64,000 nt of DNA. It comes from Embleya sp045207785 (GTDB taxonomy: Bacteria; Actinomycetota; Actinomycetes; Streptomycetales; Streptomycetaceae). The stretch is taken from the NCBI RefSeq assembly GCF_045207785.1, contig NZ_CP108776.1:5332001-5396000 (forward strand), in the 5' to 3' direction. Positions 34,250 through 42,203 of this stretch are shown here, one piece after another. How positions within the stretch are numbered: the stretch's first letter is position 1; each line of letters starts with the position of its first letter. Below the pieces are notes generated by a model, which did no database searches, had not been told where the DNA came from, and worked only from the letters and a program-made list of their open reading frames with translations. Made by a program: the position numbers and the translations under genes.

Positions 34250-36112
34250 TCACAGCCCGGCGAGCAACTCCCGGACGATCGACAGGCCGTTGTGGGTCAG
34301 CACCGACTCCGGGTGGAACTGCACGCCCGCGAGCCGCATCCGGGGGGAGCGCAGCGCGTGCACCAGGCCGGACTCCGGGTCGGCGGCGAACTCGACATTG
34401 GGCACCCCGTTCGCGGGGCGTACCGCGGCGAACGCGTTGTAGAAGCCGACCTTCTCCGGACGGCCGAACAGGTCGATCTCGACCTGCTTGCCCTGATACG
34501 GCCGCGCCTTGCGAACCAGGTCCAGGCCCAGCTCGCGGGCCAGCAGCTGATGCCCCAGGCACACCGCGAGCAGCGGCCCGCTCGCGTCCAGGCGGGTCCG
34601 CAGCAACGCGCCCATGAGCCGGATCTTGCGGTGCGAGGCGTCCCGCGGGTCGCCGGGGCCGGGGCCCACCACGACCAGCTCGGCCGTGCGCACCCGACGC
34701 GAGGTCACATCGTCGTACGACCTGACCTCCACCCGGAGGCCGAGCGTGCGCAGCACGTGCGCGAGCATCGCGGTGAAGGTGTCCTCGCCGTCCACCACCA
34801 GGACCTGACGGCCCGCCAACTCCGGTGCGCGCAGCGCGGTCTCGTCACGGGGGCGCATCCAGAACGGCGCGAGCGCGGCGTTGCGCGAGGCCAACACGGC
34901 ACTCACCTCGGGATCGGCCGCGAGCGTCGCGGACGCGGCCGGCGCCGCCGCCGGGACCACCCCGAGCGCGGCCAGCACGCCGGCCGCCTTGGCGTGCGTC
35001 TCGGCGACCTCGTCCTCGGCCTTCGAATGCCGCACCAGGGTCGCGCCGGCGGGGACCCGCAGGCCGCCGTCGGGGGTGATGTACGCCGTCCGGATCAGGA
35101 TCGGCGCGTCCAGCGTGCGCCGCCCGTCCGCGTCGCGCCCGATCAGCGCGACCACGCCGGAGTAGTAGCCGCGGCCGGTCGGCTCGTGCCGGTGGATCAC
35201 CCGGCACGCGTTCTCCAGCGGGCTCCCGGTCACCGTCGGCGCGAACATCGTGCCGCGCAGCACCGCGCCGACGTCCCGCGAGGTGACTCCGCGCAGCAGG
35301 TACTCGGTGTGCGCGAGATGGCCCATCGGCTTCAGGAACGGGCCCTCCACCGCGCCGCCGAGGTCGCACACCTCGCTCATCATCTTGAGTTCCTCGTCGA
35401 CGACCATGAACAGCTCGTCGATCTCCTTCGGGTCGTTCAGGAACGCCAGCAGGCCCTCGCGCGAGGGGCCCTGCGCCGGATACCGGTACGTCCCGCTGAT
35501 CGGGTTCATCACCACCTCGCCGCCCACCGAGCTCACGTGCCGCTCCGGACTCGCGCCCACCAGCGTCAGGTCGCCGGTGTGGATCAGGTAGGTCCAGTAG
35601 GCGCCGCTCTCGCGGGTCAGCAGCCGGTGCAGCAGCGTGCCCGCCGAGGCCGGCGTGTACCCCTCGATGTGGTCGCGGAAATCGCGCCGGATGACGAAGT
35701 TCGCGCCCTCGCCGTGGCCGATCTCGTCCTCGATGACCCGCTTGACGATCGTGGCGTAGGTCTCGTCGTCGACGTCGAAGCCGCCCCCGCGCAAGGCGAC
35801 CGGCACCCGGGGCAGCGCCGCGAGCACCTCGTCCACCGGCAGCTCCAGCTGCCCGGTCACCTTCAGGCAGCGCAGCGGCGTGCCGTCCTCGTGGCACGCG
35901 AAGCCGCGCTCGCGGATCTGCGCGTACGGCACGAGCGCGAGCAGTTCGTGACCCGGCCCGCCCTCGGCCGGCAGCGGCAGGTCGTCGAGCGTGGCGACAT
36001 CGACGATCTCGCCGGTCAGCAGCTCGACCACGGCGGAGTGCTCGCGCCGGATCAGCGCGAAGGGCGGTGGGGTGGCACTGAACAGCGGGGACAGGGCGTC
36101 GGCGGTGCGCAT
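34250..36112 (-). CDS. trpEG: anthranilate synthase, fused TrpE-TrpG
   Basis: The 620-residue protein carries both subunits of anthranilate synthase, which makes anthranilate from chorismate and glutamine. The chorismate-binding half (about 1-410) shows GGEVVMNPISGTYRYP, DEELKMMSEVCDLGG and FAPTVTGSPLENACRVI. The glutaminase half (about 425-620) shows VVVGPGPGDPRD, the nucleophile Cys in AVCLGHQLLA, and QFHPES. Such fusions occur in streptomycetes and resemble PhzE-type proteins. Upstream lie a leader peptide with tandem Trp codons and a terminator, so charged tRNA-Trp should control it. Expression should be reduced when tryptophan is plentiful. Confidence 0.93.
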   Translation of the reverse strand: MRTADALSPLFSATPPPFALIRREHSAVVELLTGEIVDVATLDDLPLPAEGGPGHELLALVPYAQIRERGFACHEDGTPLRCLKVTGQLELPVDEVLAALPRVPVALRGGGFDVDDETYATIVKRVIEDEIGHGEGANFVIRRDFRDHIEGYTPASAGTLLHRLLTRESGAYWTYLIHTGDLTLVGASPERHVSSVGGEVVMNPISGTYRYPAQGPSREGLLAFLNDPKEIDELFMVVDEELKMMSEVCDLGGAVEGPFLKPMGHLAHTEYLLRGVTSRDVGAVLRGTMFAPTVTGSPLENACRVIHRHEPTGRGYYSGVVALIGRDADGRRTLDAPILIRTAYITPDGGLRVPAGATLVRHSKAEDEVAETHAKAAGVLAALGVVPAAAPAASATLAADPEVSAVLASRNAALAPFWMRPRDETALRAPELAGRQVLVVDGEDTFTAMLAHVLRTLGLRVEVRSYDDVTSRRVRTAELVVVGPGPGDPRDASHRKIRLMGALLRTRLDASGPLLAVCLGHQLLARELGLDLVRKARPYQGKQVEIDLFGRPEKVGFYNAFAAVRPANGVPNVEFAADPESGLVHALRSPRMRLAGVQFHPESVLTHNGLSIVRELLAGL

Positions 36113-36204
36113 GGGTGCTCCTCGGTGGGAAGAGACGCCCTCCCGACCGGGCGATCCGCCGTTCGTTCACCCGCTCCCGGGAAACTCCCCGGGGTGAGCA
36201 AGAC

Positions 36205-36227
36205 AAAGGCCGCCCTGCCGGGCGGCC
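36205..36227 (-). terminator. trp attenuator terminator
   Basis: On the minus strand GGCCGCCC-ggca-GGGCGGCC is followed by TTTGTCTT, an intrinsic terminator with a T-rich tract, between the leader peptide stop (36253) and the trpEG start (36112). Together with the leader peptide it forms a classical transcription attenuator. Confidence 0.9.
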
Positions 36228-36252
36228 GTCGGATCGTGGGGTGATCGCGAAG

Positions 36253-36312
36253 TCAGTGGGCCGCCGCAGGGACGGGCCACCAGGAACTCCGATGGGAACT
36301 GATCGCGATCAC
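36253..36312 (-). CDS. trpL: trp leader peptide
   Basis: A GTG at 36312, preceded by AGGGTGA, opens a 19-codon frame reading MIAISSHRSSWWPVPAAAH and ending at 36253. Two adjacent Trp codons (36277-36282) lie just before the region that could pair with the terminator. The WW...AAAH ending resembles the leader peptides described for Streptomyces trpE genes, which usually have three Trp codons. Ribosome stalling at these codons when Trp-tRNA is scarce should favour the antiterminator. Confidence 0.87.
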   Translation of the reverse strand: MIAISSHRSSWWPVPAAAH

Positions 36313-36456
36313 GCGCTCACCCTAGCGCACGGGGCCGGACACCGAGGCCCATCCGGCAAGGGCACCCGGGGCCCGCGTCGCCGGTCGGTGGAGCCGATCG
36401 TCTCGCTCTCCGGGCGGTGGGTCCAAATAGGTTGCCTCTCCGCTTAGGCTTGGCTG

Positions 36457-37791
36457 GTGACCGTGAACGACAACGAATCCTGGCGAGCCCTCCCGGCAGC
36501 GCAACAGCCCGAGTGGCCGGACAACGAGGCCCTGGGCACCGCCCTCGCGGACCTCCGCTCCTATCCGCCGCTCGTCTTTGCCGGCGAGTGCGACCAGCTC
36601 CGTGGTCGGCTGGCCTCGGTGGCCCAGGGCGAAGCGTTCCTTCTGCAGGGCGGCGACTGCGCCGAGACCTTCGTCGGCAACACCGCCGACGCGATCAAGA
36701 ACAAGCTCAAGACCCTGCTGCAGATGGCGGTCGTGCTGACCTACGCGGCGTCCGTGCCGGTGGTCAAGGTCGGCCGGATGGCCGGACAGTACTCCAAGCC
36801 GCGCTCCAGCGGCATGGAGACCCGCGACGGCGTGACCCTGCCGTCCTACCGGGGCGACGCGGTCAACGAGCTGGCCTTCACCGAGGCCGCCCGCACGCCG
36901 GACCCCGAGCGGCTCAAGCGGATGTACCACTCGTCGTCCGCGACGCTGAACCTCGTCCGCGCCTTCACCACCGGTGGCTACGCCGACCTGCGCCAGGTGC
37001 ACGCCTGGAACCAGGACTTCGTCGCGCTCTCGCCCTCGGGCGAGCGCTACGAGCGGCTCGCGGCCGAGATCGACGGCGCGATGCGGTTCATGCACGCGTG
37101 TGGGACCGACCCCGAGGAATTCCGCACGGTCGAGTTCTACGCCAGCCACGAGGCGCTGATCCTGGACTACGAGGCCGCCCTCACCCGGGTGGACTCGCGC
37201 ACCGGCGACCTCTACGACGTGTCCGGCCACATGGTGTGGATCGGCGAGCGCACCCGTCAGCTCGACGGCGCGCACGTCGAGTTCGCGTCGCGCATCCGCA
37301 ACCCGATCGGCGTCAAGCTCGGCCCGACCACGTCCCCGGAGGACGCGCTCGCGCTGATCGACAAGCTCGACCCGAACCGCGAGCCGGGCCGGCTCACCTT
37401 CATCGTCCGGATGGGCGCGGGCAAGGTCCGGGACAACCTCCCGGCCCTGGTCGAGAAGGTCTCGGCGGCCGGCGCGCAGCCCGTGTGGGTGTCCGACCCG
37501 ATGCACGGCAACACGTTCGAGGCCTCCAGCGGGCACAAGACCCGTCGCTTCGACGACGTCCTCGACGAGGTCAAGGGCTTCTTCGAGGTGCACCGCGAGC
37601 TGGGCACGCACCCCGGCGGCATCCACGTCGAGCTCACCGGTGACGACGTCACCGAGTGCGTCGGCGGCGGCGACGAGATCTTCGTCGACGACCTGCACCA
37701 GCGCTACGAGACGGCGTGCGACCCGCGGCTCAACCGCAGCCAGTCGCTCGACCTCGCGTTCCTGGTCGCGGAGATGTACCGAAAGAGCTGA
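36457..37791 (+). CDS. class II 3-deoxy-7-phosphoheptulonate (DAHP) synthase
   Basis: The enzyme condenses erythrose-4-phosphate and phosphoenolpyruvate, the first step of the shikimate pathway. The 444-residue product is a plant-like class II synthase with FLLQGGDCAETF, VVKVGRMAGQYSKPRS, WIGERTRQLDGAHVEF, NPIGVKLGP and DPMHGNTFE. The GTG at 36457 has no ribosome site; TAGGCT ends six bases upstream, so a leaderless transcript is likely. It diverges from the trp leader, grouping two aromatic pathway genes. M. tuberculosis aroG (Rv2178c) holds the same position in the conserved block. Confidence 0.94.
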   Translation: MTVNDNESWRALPAAQQPEWPDNEALGTALADLRSYPPLVFAGECDQLRGRLASVAQGEAFLLQGGDCAETFVGNTADAIKNKLKTLLQMAVVLTYAASVPVVKVGRMAGQYSKPRSSGMETRDGVTLPSYRGDAVNELAFTEAARTPDPERLKRMYHSSSATLNLVRAFTTGGYADLRQVHAWNQDFVALSPSGERYERLAAEIDGAMRFMHACGTDPEEFRTVEFYASHEALILDYEAALTRVDSRTGDLYDVSGHMVWIGERTRQLDGAHVEFASRIRNPIGVKLGPTTSPEDALALIDKLDPNREPGRLTFIVRMGAGKVRDNLPALVEKVSAAGAQPVWVSDPMHGNTFEASSGHKTRRFDDVLDEVKGFFEVHRELGTHPGGIHVELTGDDVTECVGGGDEIFVDDLHQRYETACDPRLNRSQSLDLAFLVAEMYRKS

Positions 37792-37823
37792 CGCCGCGCC
37801 GGATCGCCGGATCGCTGCCTCGC

Positions 37824-37855
37824 CGAAGGGCGGACCTGCTCGGGTCCGCCCTTCG
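37824..37855 (+). terminator. terminator after the DAHP synthase gene
   Basis: CGAAGGGCGGACC (37824-37836) and its exact complement (37843-37855) form a 13-base-pair stem with a 6-base loop, 33 bases after the stop codon and just before the threonine aldolase gene. Confidence 0.85.
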
Positions 37856-37877
37856 ACGCGTCTGGAATGCTGCCGGT

Positions 37878-38903
37878 ATGACCTTCACCGATCTGCGCAG
37901 TGACACCGTCACCAAGCCCGGCCCCGCCATGCGCGCGGCGATGGCGAACGCCGAGGTCGGCGACGACGTGTACGCCGAGGACCCGACCGTCCGCGCCCTG
38001 GAGGAACGGGTCGCCGACCTGTTCGGGCAGCCGTTCGCGTTGTTCGCGCCGACGGGGGTGATGGCCAACCAGATCGCGATCCGGCTGTCCGTGCCGGCCG
38101 GCGGCGAGCTGGTCCTGGACGCCGACGCGCACATCGTCGCGCACGAGGACGCCGCGGCCGCCTGGCACGGCGGCATCCAGACGCGGACCACGCTGAGCCC
38201 GCGCGGCCTGCTCGACCCCGCCGACCTGGCCCGGTTGATCCGCGTCGGCAACCCGCACACGGTCGGCACCGACATGGTCGCGGTCGAGCAGACCCACAAC
38301 CGCGGCGGCGGCTCGGTGTACCCGCGGGAGCGGTTGACCGCGATCCGCGACCTGGTGCGCGGGCACGACATGCGGCTGCACTGCGACGGCGCCCGGATCT
38401 GGAACGCGCACGTCGCGACGGGCACGCCGCTGCGCGCCTACGGCGAGCTGTTCGACACGCTCAGCGTGTGCCTGTCCAAGGGCCTGGGCGCGCCGGCCGG
38501 TTCGGTGGTGATGCTGCCGGCCGAGTACGAGGCGGAGGCGCGCCGGATGCGGCACCGGATGGGCGGCGGGATGCGCCAGGCCGGCATCCTCGCGGCGGGC
38601 GGGCTGTACGCGATCGAGCACCATGTCGAGCGGCTGGCCGAGGACCACGAGCGCGCGCGGGAGCTGGCCGCGCTGCTGCGCGACGCGGACTTCGACGTGG
38701 TCGAGCCGGAGACCAACATCGTGCTGGTCGAACTGGGCGAGCAGCGACCGGACGCGGCCACGGTCGCGGAGCGCTGCCGCACGGAGGGCGTCCTGGTCTC
38801 GGCCTTCGGCCCACGACTGCTCCGCCTGGTCACCCACATGGACGTGGACACCACCGCCTGCACCCGCGCGGCCAACGCCATCACCCAGGCAGCAAAGCCA
38901 TAG
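37878..38903 (+). CDS. low-specificity threonine aldolase family enzyme
   Basis: The 341-residue PLP enzyme splits threonine or allo-threonine into glycine and acetaldehyde, or acts on a related beta-hydroxy amino acid. It begins FTDLRSDTVTKPGPAMR, the family signature, and shows EDPTVRALEERVA, MRLHCDGARIWNA with the cofactor-binding aspartate, and the Schiff-base lysine in SVCLSKGLGAPAGS. The ATG at 37878 is preceded by the DAHP synthase terminator, so it must have its own promoter between 37856 and 37877 or depend on readthrough. Beta-eliminating relatives share the fold, so the exact substrate is inferred. Confidence 0.92.
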   Translation: MTFTDLRSDTVTKPGPAMRAAMANAEVGDDVYAEDPTVRALEERVADLFGQPFALFAPTGVMANQIAIRLSVPAGGELVLDADAHIVAHEDAAAAWHGGIQTRTTLSPRGLLDPADLARLIRVGNPHTVGTDMVAVEQTHNRGGGSVYPRERLTAIRDLVRGHDMRLHCDGARIWNAHVATGTPLRAYGELFDTLSVCLSKGLGAPAGSVVMLPAEYEAEARRMRHRMGGGMRQAGILAAGGLYAIEHHVERLAEDHERARELAALLRDADFDVVEPETNIVLVELGEQRPDAATVAERCRTEGVLVSAFGPRLLRLVTHMDVDTTACTRAANAITQAAKP

Positions 38904-39241
38904 CCCAAACGCGAAGCGCCGGAGATCCGGCCCGTCCGGCGCTTGGCAAGCGGGCCGCAGGCCGCTGAAGGACACCTCGACGGGCGTACAAGGGCGAATC
39001 CAGCCGGTCCGGCGTTTGAGAGGGCGTTTACATATGTCTGTTCCGGAAAGCGGCTTTCGCCGCTGACTGTTTTGCTGTTGTTCGAGCGGTATACGAGTTT
39101 CGCGTCCTCTCACCACTCGGAGCCCGATATCCGTTTCGCTCGCGTCTACCGCTTGAAGTCCGTCCGGTTTGAGGATGCGACGGAATTTCCCGGTGACCAG
39201 CGGAACGGCGCCTTCCGGCCCTCCCGCGCCGACGCCACGGC
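38904..39241. other. intergenic region with repeat copies and an AT-richer patch
   Basis: No gene is supported here. The first third holds two reverse-oriented members of the CCTCAAACGCCGG repeat family (at about 38927-38950 and 39000-39020) plus the companion GCGGGCCGCAGGCCGCT segment. From 39028 to 39180 the GC content falls, with stretches such as CATATG and TTTTGCTGTTGTT, suggesting imported DNA next to the IS remnant. Confidence 0.6.
38927..39020 (-). repeat. two copies of the dispersed intergenic repeat
   Basis: GGCCCGTCCGGCGCTTGGCAAGC at 38929 and CCAGCCGGTCCGGCGTTTGAG at 39000 are reverse-strand relatives of the units at 20871-21157. The segment GCGGGCCGCAGGCCGCT between them is shared with the copy at 45058-45105. 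Confidence 0.7.
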
Positions 39242-39660
39242 GTGAGCCGGCGGAAGCCGTACCCCGGCGACCTGTCCGACGCCCGACGGGCCCTGATCAA
39301 GCCGACTCGCGCGATCAGGGAATCTTCGCTCGGCTCAATTACGACCTGACCGCACCGGCCCGTGTGAAGGAGGGCCGCAAGCCCGAACCCACAGGCTCCG
39401 TCATCGACACCCAGAGCGTGAAGACCTCTACCAAGAAGGCCGTCATCGAGCACGGCGCGCAGCTCGGAATCGACGTCGAAGTCGTCGACGGAAACCCCGG
39501 AGTTCGCGGCTTTCACGTCGTGAAAAGACGCTGGGTGGTGGAGCGGAGCATCGGTTGGATCGTGATGCACCGCCGACTCGCCCGCGACTACGAGACCCTC
39601 ACCGCCGGCTCCGAAGCCATGATCCACGTCGCCTCTTCGGTGCAGGGCGCCGTCGCCGCA
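39242..39660 (+). pseudogene. degenerate IS5-family transposase
   Basis: Pieces of an IS5-type transposase are readable in two frames. The GTG at 39242 starts SRRKPYPGDLSDARRALIKP, the usual N-terminus, then the frame breaks. In the second frame GSVIDTQSVKTSTKKA (first DDE block with the catalytic Asp) is joined after only about 30 residues to GFHVVKRRWVVERSIGWIVM and RRLARDYETL, the C-terminal block with the catalytic Glu. About 120 residues between, including the second catalytic Asp, are deleted. The element is therefore dead. I did not find convincing terminal repeats. Confidence 0.8.
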
Positions 39661-39795
39661 TCGGGGTGTGGTCTGCGGGGTCCGTTTCCGCAGCTTGACA
39701 CCGGTGTGCGTGGGGTCGCGCGGACGGCGCGACGGGGCGGCGCACGATGATCATCGAGTAGGTATTGTGGCGTGCCGCCGCAGAAGAGGGGAACC

Positions 39796-42054
39796 ATGGA
39801 GTTGTCGGACGCCGCCGATCCGCGGTGGGTCGGACCGTACGCCGTGCTCGGCCGGCTTGGCGCCGGCGGCATGGGCAAGGTGTACCTGGGTCGTTCGGCC
39901 GGCGGCCACACCGTCGCGGTCAAGGTCGTCCGTCCCGAACTCGCCGACGATCCGGTGTTCCGGGCCCGCTTCGGCCAAGAGGTCGCGGCCGCCCGACGGG
40001 TCGCTGGTGCCTTCACCGCCCCGGTCGTGAACGCCGACCCTGATGCTCCGGTCCCCTGGATGGCGACGGCGTTCGTGCCCGGCGTACCCCTCTCCGTGGC
40101 GGTCGCCCGGCATGGGGCGCTGCCCGAGGCGTCGCTGCGCATGCTGGTCGCCGGGCTGGCGGAGGCGCTCAGGAACGTGCACGCCGCCGGCCTGATCCAC
40201 CGCGATCTCAAGCCGGCGAACGTCCTGCTGGCGCTCGACGGACCGCACGTGATCGACTTCGGGATCTCGCGGGCGGTGGAGGGAACCTCGCACACCCGCA
40301 GCGGCGCGGTGGTCGGCTCGCCCGGGTACATGTCGCCCGAGCAGGCCCTGGACCAGCCGCTCACGCCGATCAGCGATGTCTTCTCGCTGGGCGCCACCGC
40401 GTATTTCGCCGCGACAGGGCTGCCGCCGTTCGGGAGTGGCAACGCCGCCGTGCTGATGTTCCGCGTCGCCGGCACCGAGCCGGACCGCGCGCCACTGGCC
40501 GGGCTCGGCGAGCCGCTTCGCGCGCTGATCCTGCGATGCCTGGCCAAGGATCCCGCGGCGCGGCCCGATCCGGTTCAGGTGGTCGCGGACGTCGAAGAGC
40601 AGGGCGTCGACGTGGCCGCCGGGAGTTGGCTGCCCGCGCCGCTGACCACCGACATCATGGCGGTCCGCGCGTCGATCCTCACCGCTCCCGCGCCCCTGCC
40701 CGCGCCCCCGCAAATACCTCCGGCCCCGTGGGCCCTGCCCGCGCTGCCGCCGCAGCCCCCCGCTCGGGGCACCCGTACGATCAGTCGCCGCACCCTGCTC
40801 GTCGGCGCTGCGGGCGCCGTCGCAGTGGGCGGGGGCGTCGCGGCGACCGTGCTGTCGGCGCCGGGCGGCGGCGCCGAGAACACCGGGCGGAACACCCGGT
40901 CCAGTCCCGGTCCGACAGCCGCCTCGGTCGCCCTCCCGACGACGCCCCTCACCGCGCCCGACGCCGTCGTCCGCACGATGCCGAACCTCGGTACGGCGTG
41001 CACCGGCCTCGTCCTGAGCGGCGACGTCCTGGTCAGCTTCGGCCTGCTGAACGCAACCGGTCTGGACCTGAACGCCAAAGTCCGCTGGGCGCCGATCACA
41101 GTGATACCCGCCGTCGGGGCCAAGCATCGGCCCGCCGTCGTCCGCAACGGCATCCTCTACTTCTACGGGGGCGCCGGATCCTCCAACGTCATGGGCCTGC
41201 ACGCCGTGGACATCGCGACCGGGAAACTCCTGTGGACGGTGGGGGCCCCGGCCGCCGGCTGGTCCCCGTGGGCCGTCGCCGGACTCCTCGGCGACACCGT
41301 GATCGTCTCTGGCAGCATCGACGCCACCAGTGGGTCGCCCCGAGGTTTCGTGTGGGCCGTCGACACGCGCACACGCCGCACGCTGTGGCAGCAATCCGGC
41401 GAGGACGTGATGGCGGTGCTGCTGGTACCACCGCCCACGACCGAGGCGATGATTCTTGCGGGTGGCACCGGCAGCGCCGGCAGCCGCGCCGGCGAGGTGG
41501 TCGTGCTCGACCCTGCGACCGGCAGGCGTGGCTGGCGGAACCCGGTGCCCGGCGGCTCCTTCGGCCCCTATGCGAACACGACGGCGTGCTTCGCAGGCGG
41601 CGCCTACGTGTACGCGGGAACCTCGGTCACCGCGGTCGACCCGCTCAGCGGCAGGACGCGGTGGACCTTCAAGGTCACCCGCAACGGGTACGACGCCTTC
41701 GGCGAACCGGTTGCGAGCCCGGACGAGAAGACGGTGTACGTCACCTGCGTCGTCGGCCTTGTCGCCCTCGACGCGGCGACCGGCAAACCGAAGTGGGCCA
41801 CCGCGCCGCAGGGCGGTTCGCTCACGGAGAGCAACTGGGCCTCGGCCGGGATCCGGGTCGCGGACGGCAACGTGTACGTGGCGGACGACAGGACGAACCT
41901 CTGGGCCGTGGACGCCGAGACGGGCAGAGGCCGGTGGAAGTACAGCGACCCTGTCCAGAACTCGGTCAACGTCCCGCTCACGGCGGTCGGGGGCGGCCGG
42001 TTGTGGAGTGCCAACGGCACCTCGCTGGTCGTCGTCGCCGCTAGCGGGGCGTAG
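39796..42054 (+). CDS. Ser/Thr protein kinase with PQQ-like beta-propeller (first of tandem pair)
   Basis: The 752-residue protein has an N-terminal kinase domain (Gly loop LGAGGMGKVY, K43, HRDLKPAN with D137, DFGIS at 154), a Pro-rich linker, a hydrophobic segment preceded by SRRTLL (about 333-357), and a C-terminal propeller from about 385 with seven or so PQQ-type blades (for example VALDAATGKPKW and LWAVDAETGRGRW). The ATG at 39796 has GAGGGG upstream. The blade domain probably lies outside the membrane and senses a ligand. A paralogue follows 149 bases downstream in the same direction. Confidence 0.9.
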   Translation: MELSDAADPRWVGPYAVLGRLGAGGMGKVYLGRSAGGHTVAVKVVRPELADDPVFRARFGQEVAAARRVAGAFTAPVVNADPDAPVPWMATAFVPGVPLSVAVARHGALPEASLRMLVAGLAEALRNVHAAGLIHRDLKPANVLLALDGPHVIDFGISRAVEGTSHTRSGAVVGSPGYMSPEQALDQPLTPISDVFSLGATAYFAATGLPPFGSGNAAVLMFRVAGTEPDRAPLAGLGEPLRALILRCLAKDPAARPDPVQVVADVEEQGVDVAAGSWLPAPLTTDIMAVRASILTAPAPLPAPPQIPPAPWALPALPPQPPARGTRTISRRTLLVGAAGAVAVGGGVAATVLSAPGGGAENTGRNTRSSPGPTAASVALPTTPLTAPDAVVRTMPNLGTACTGLVLSGDVLVSFGLLNATGLDLNAKVRWAPITVIPAVGAKHRPAVVRNGILYFYGGAGSSNVMGLHAVDIATGKLLWTVGAPAAGWSPWAVAGLLGDTVIVSGSIDATSGSPRGFVWAVDTRTRRTLWQQSGEDVMAVLLVPPPTTEAMILAGGTGSAGSRAGEVVVLDPATGRRGWRNPVPGGSFGPYANTTACFAGGAYVYAGTSVTAVDPLSGRTRWTFKVTRNGYDAFGEPVASPDEKTVYVTCVVGLVALDAATGKPKWATAPQGGSLTESNWASAGIRVADGNVYVADDRTNLWAVDAETGRGRWKYSDPVQNSVNVPLTAVGGGRLWSANGTSLVVVAASGA

Positions 42055-42069
42055 CCGCCGACCCCACCC

Positions 42070-42126
42070 GCGCGACCGGTGCGACCGACGTGGCCGGCAC
42101 GACCGGCGCGATTGGCACGACCGGCC
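42070..42126 (+). repeat. 9-base tandem repeat between the two PQQ kinase genes
   Basis: About six imperfect copies of a CGACCGGCG-like nonamer lie in the short spacer after the first kinase gene. No gene is seen in this spacer. Confidence 0.6.
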
Positions 42127-42203
42127 TGGGCGATCCGCGATCGATACCCGAACCCCCGCCACTGCCTGGGTGTTCACGAACAAGAAGGTGGTGACAGTCG
42201 TCC

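Noticed and set aside
32171..36244. A 1357-codon open frame on the plus strand, opposite the surface protein, APH-like and trpEG genes
   Set aside because: It is an antisense shadow in high-GC DNA: His/Arg/Gly-rich throughout, no domain recognised, and fully covered by well-supported genes on the other strand.
39751..42183. An 810-codon minus-strand frame opposite the first PQQ kinase
   Set aside because: Low-complexity antisense translation; the plus strand has all kinase motifs and propeller repeats.
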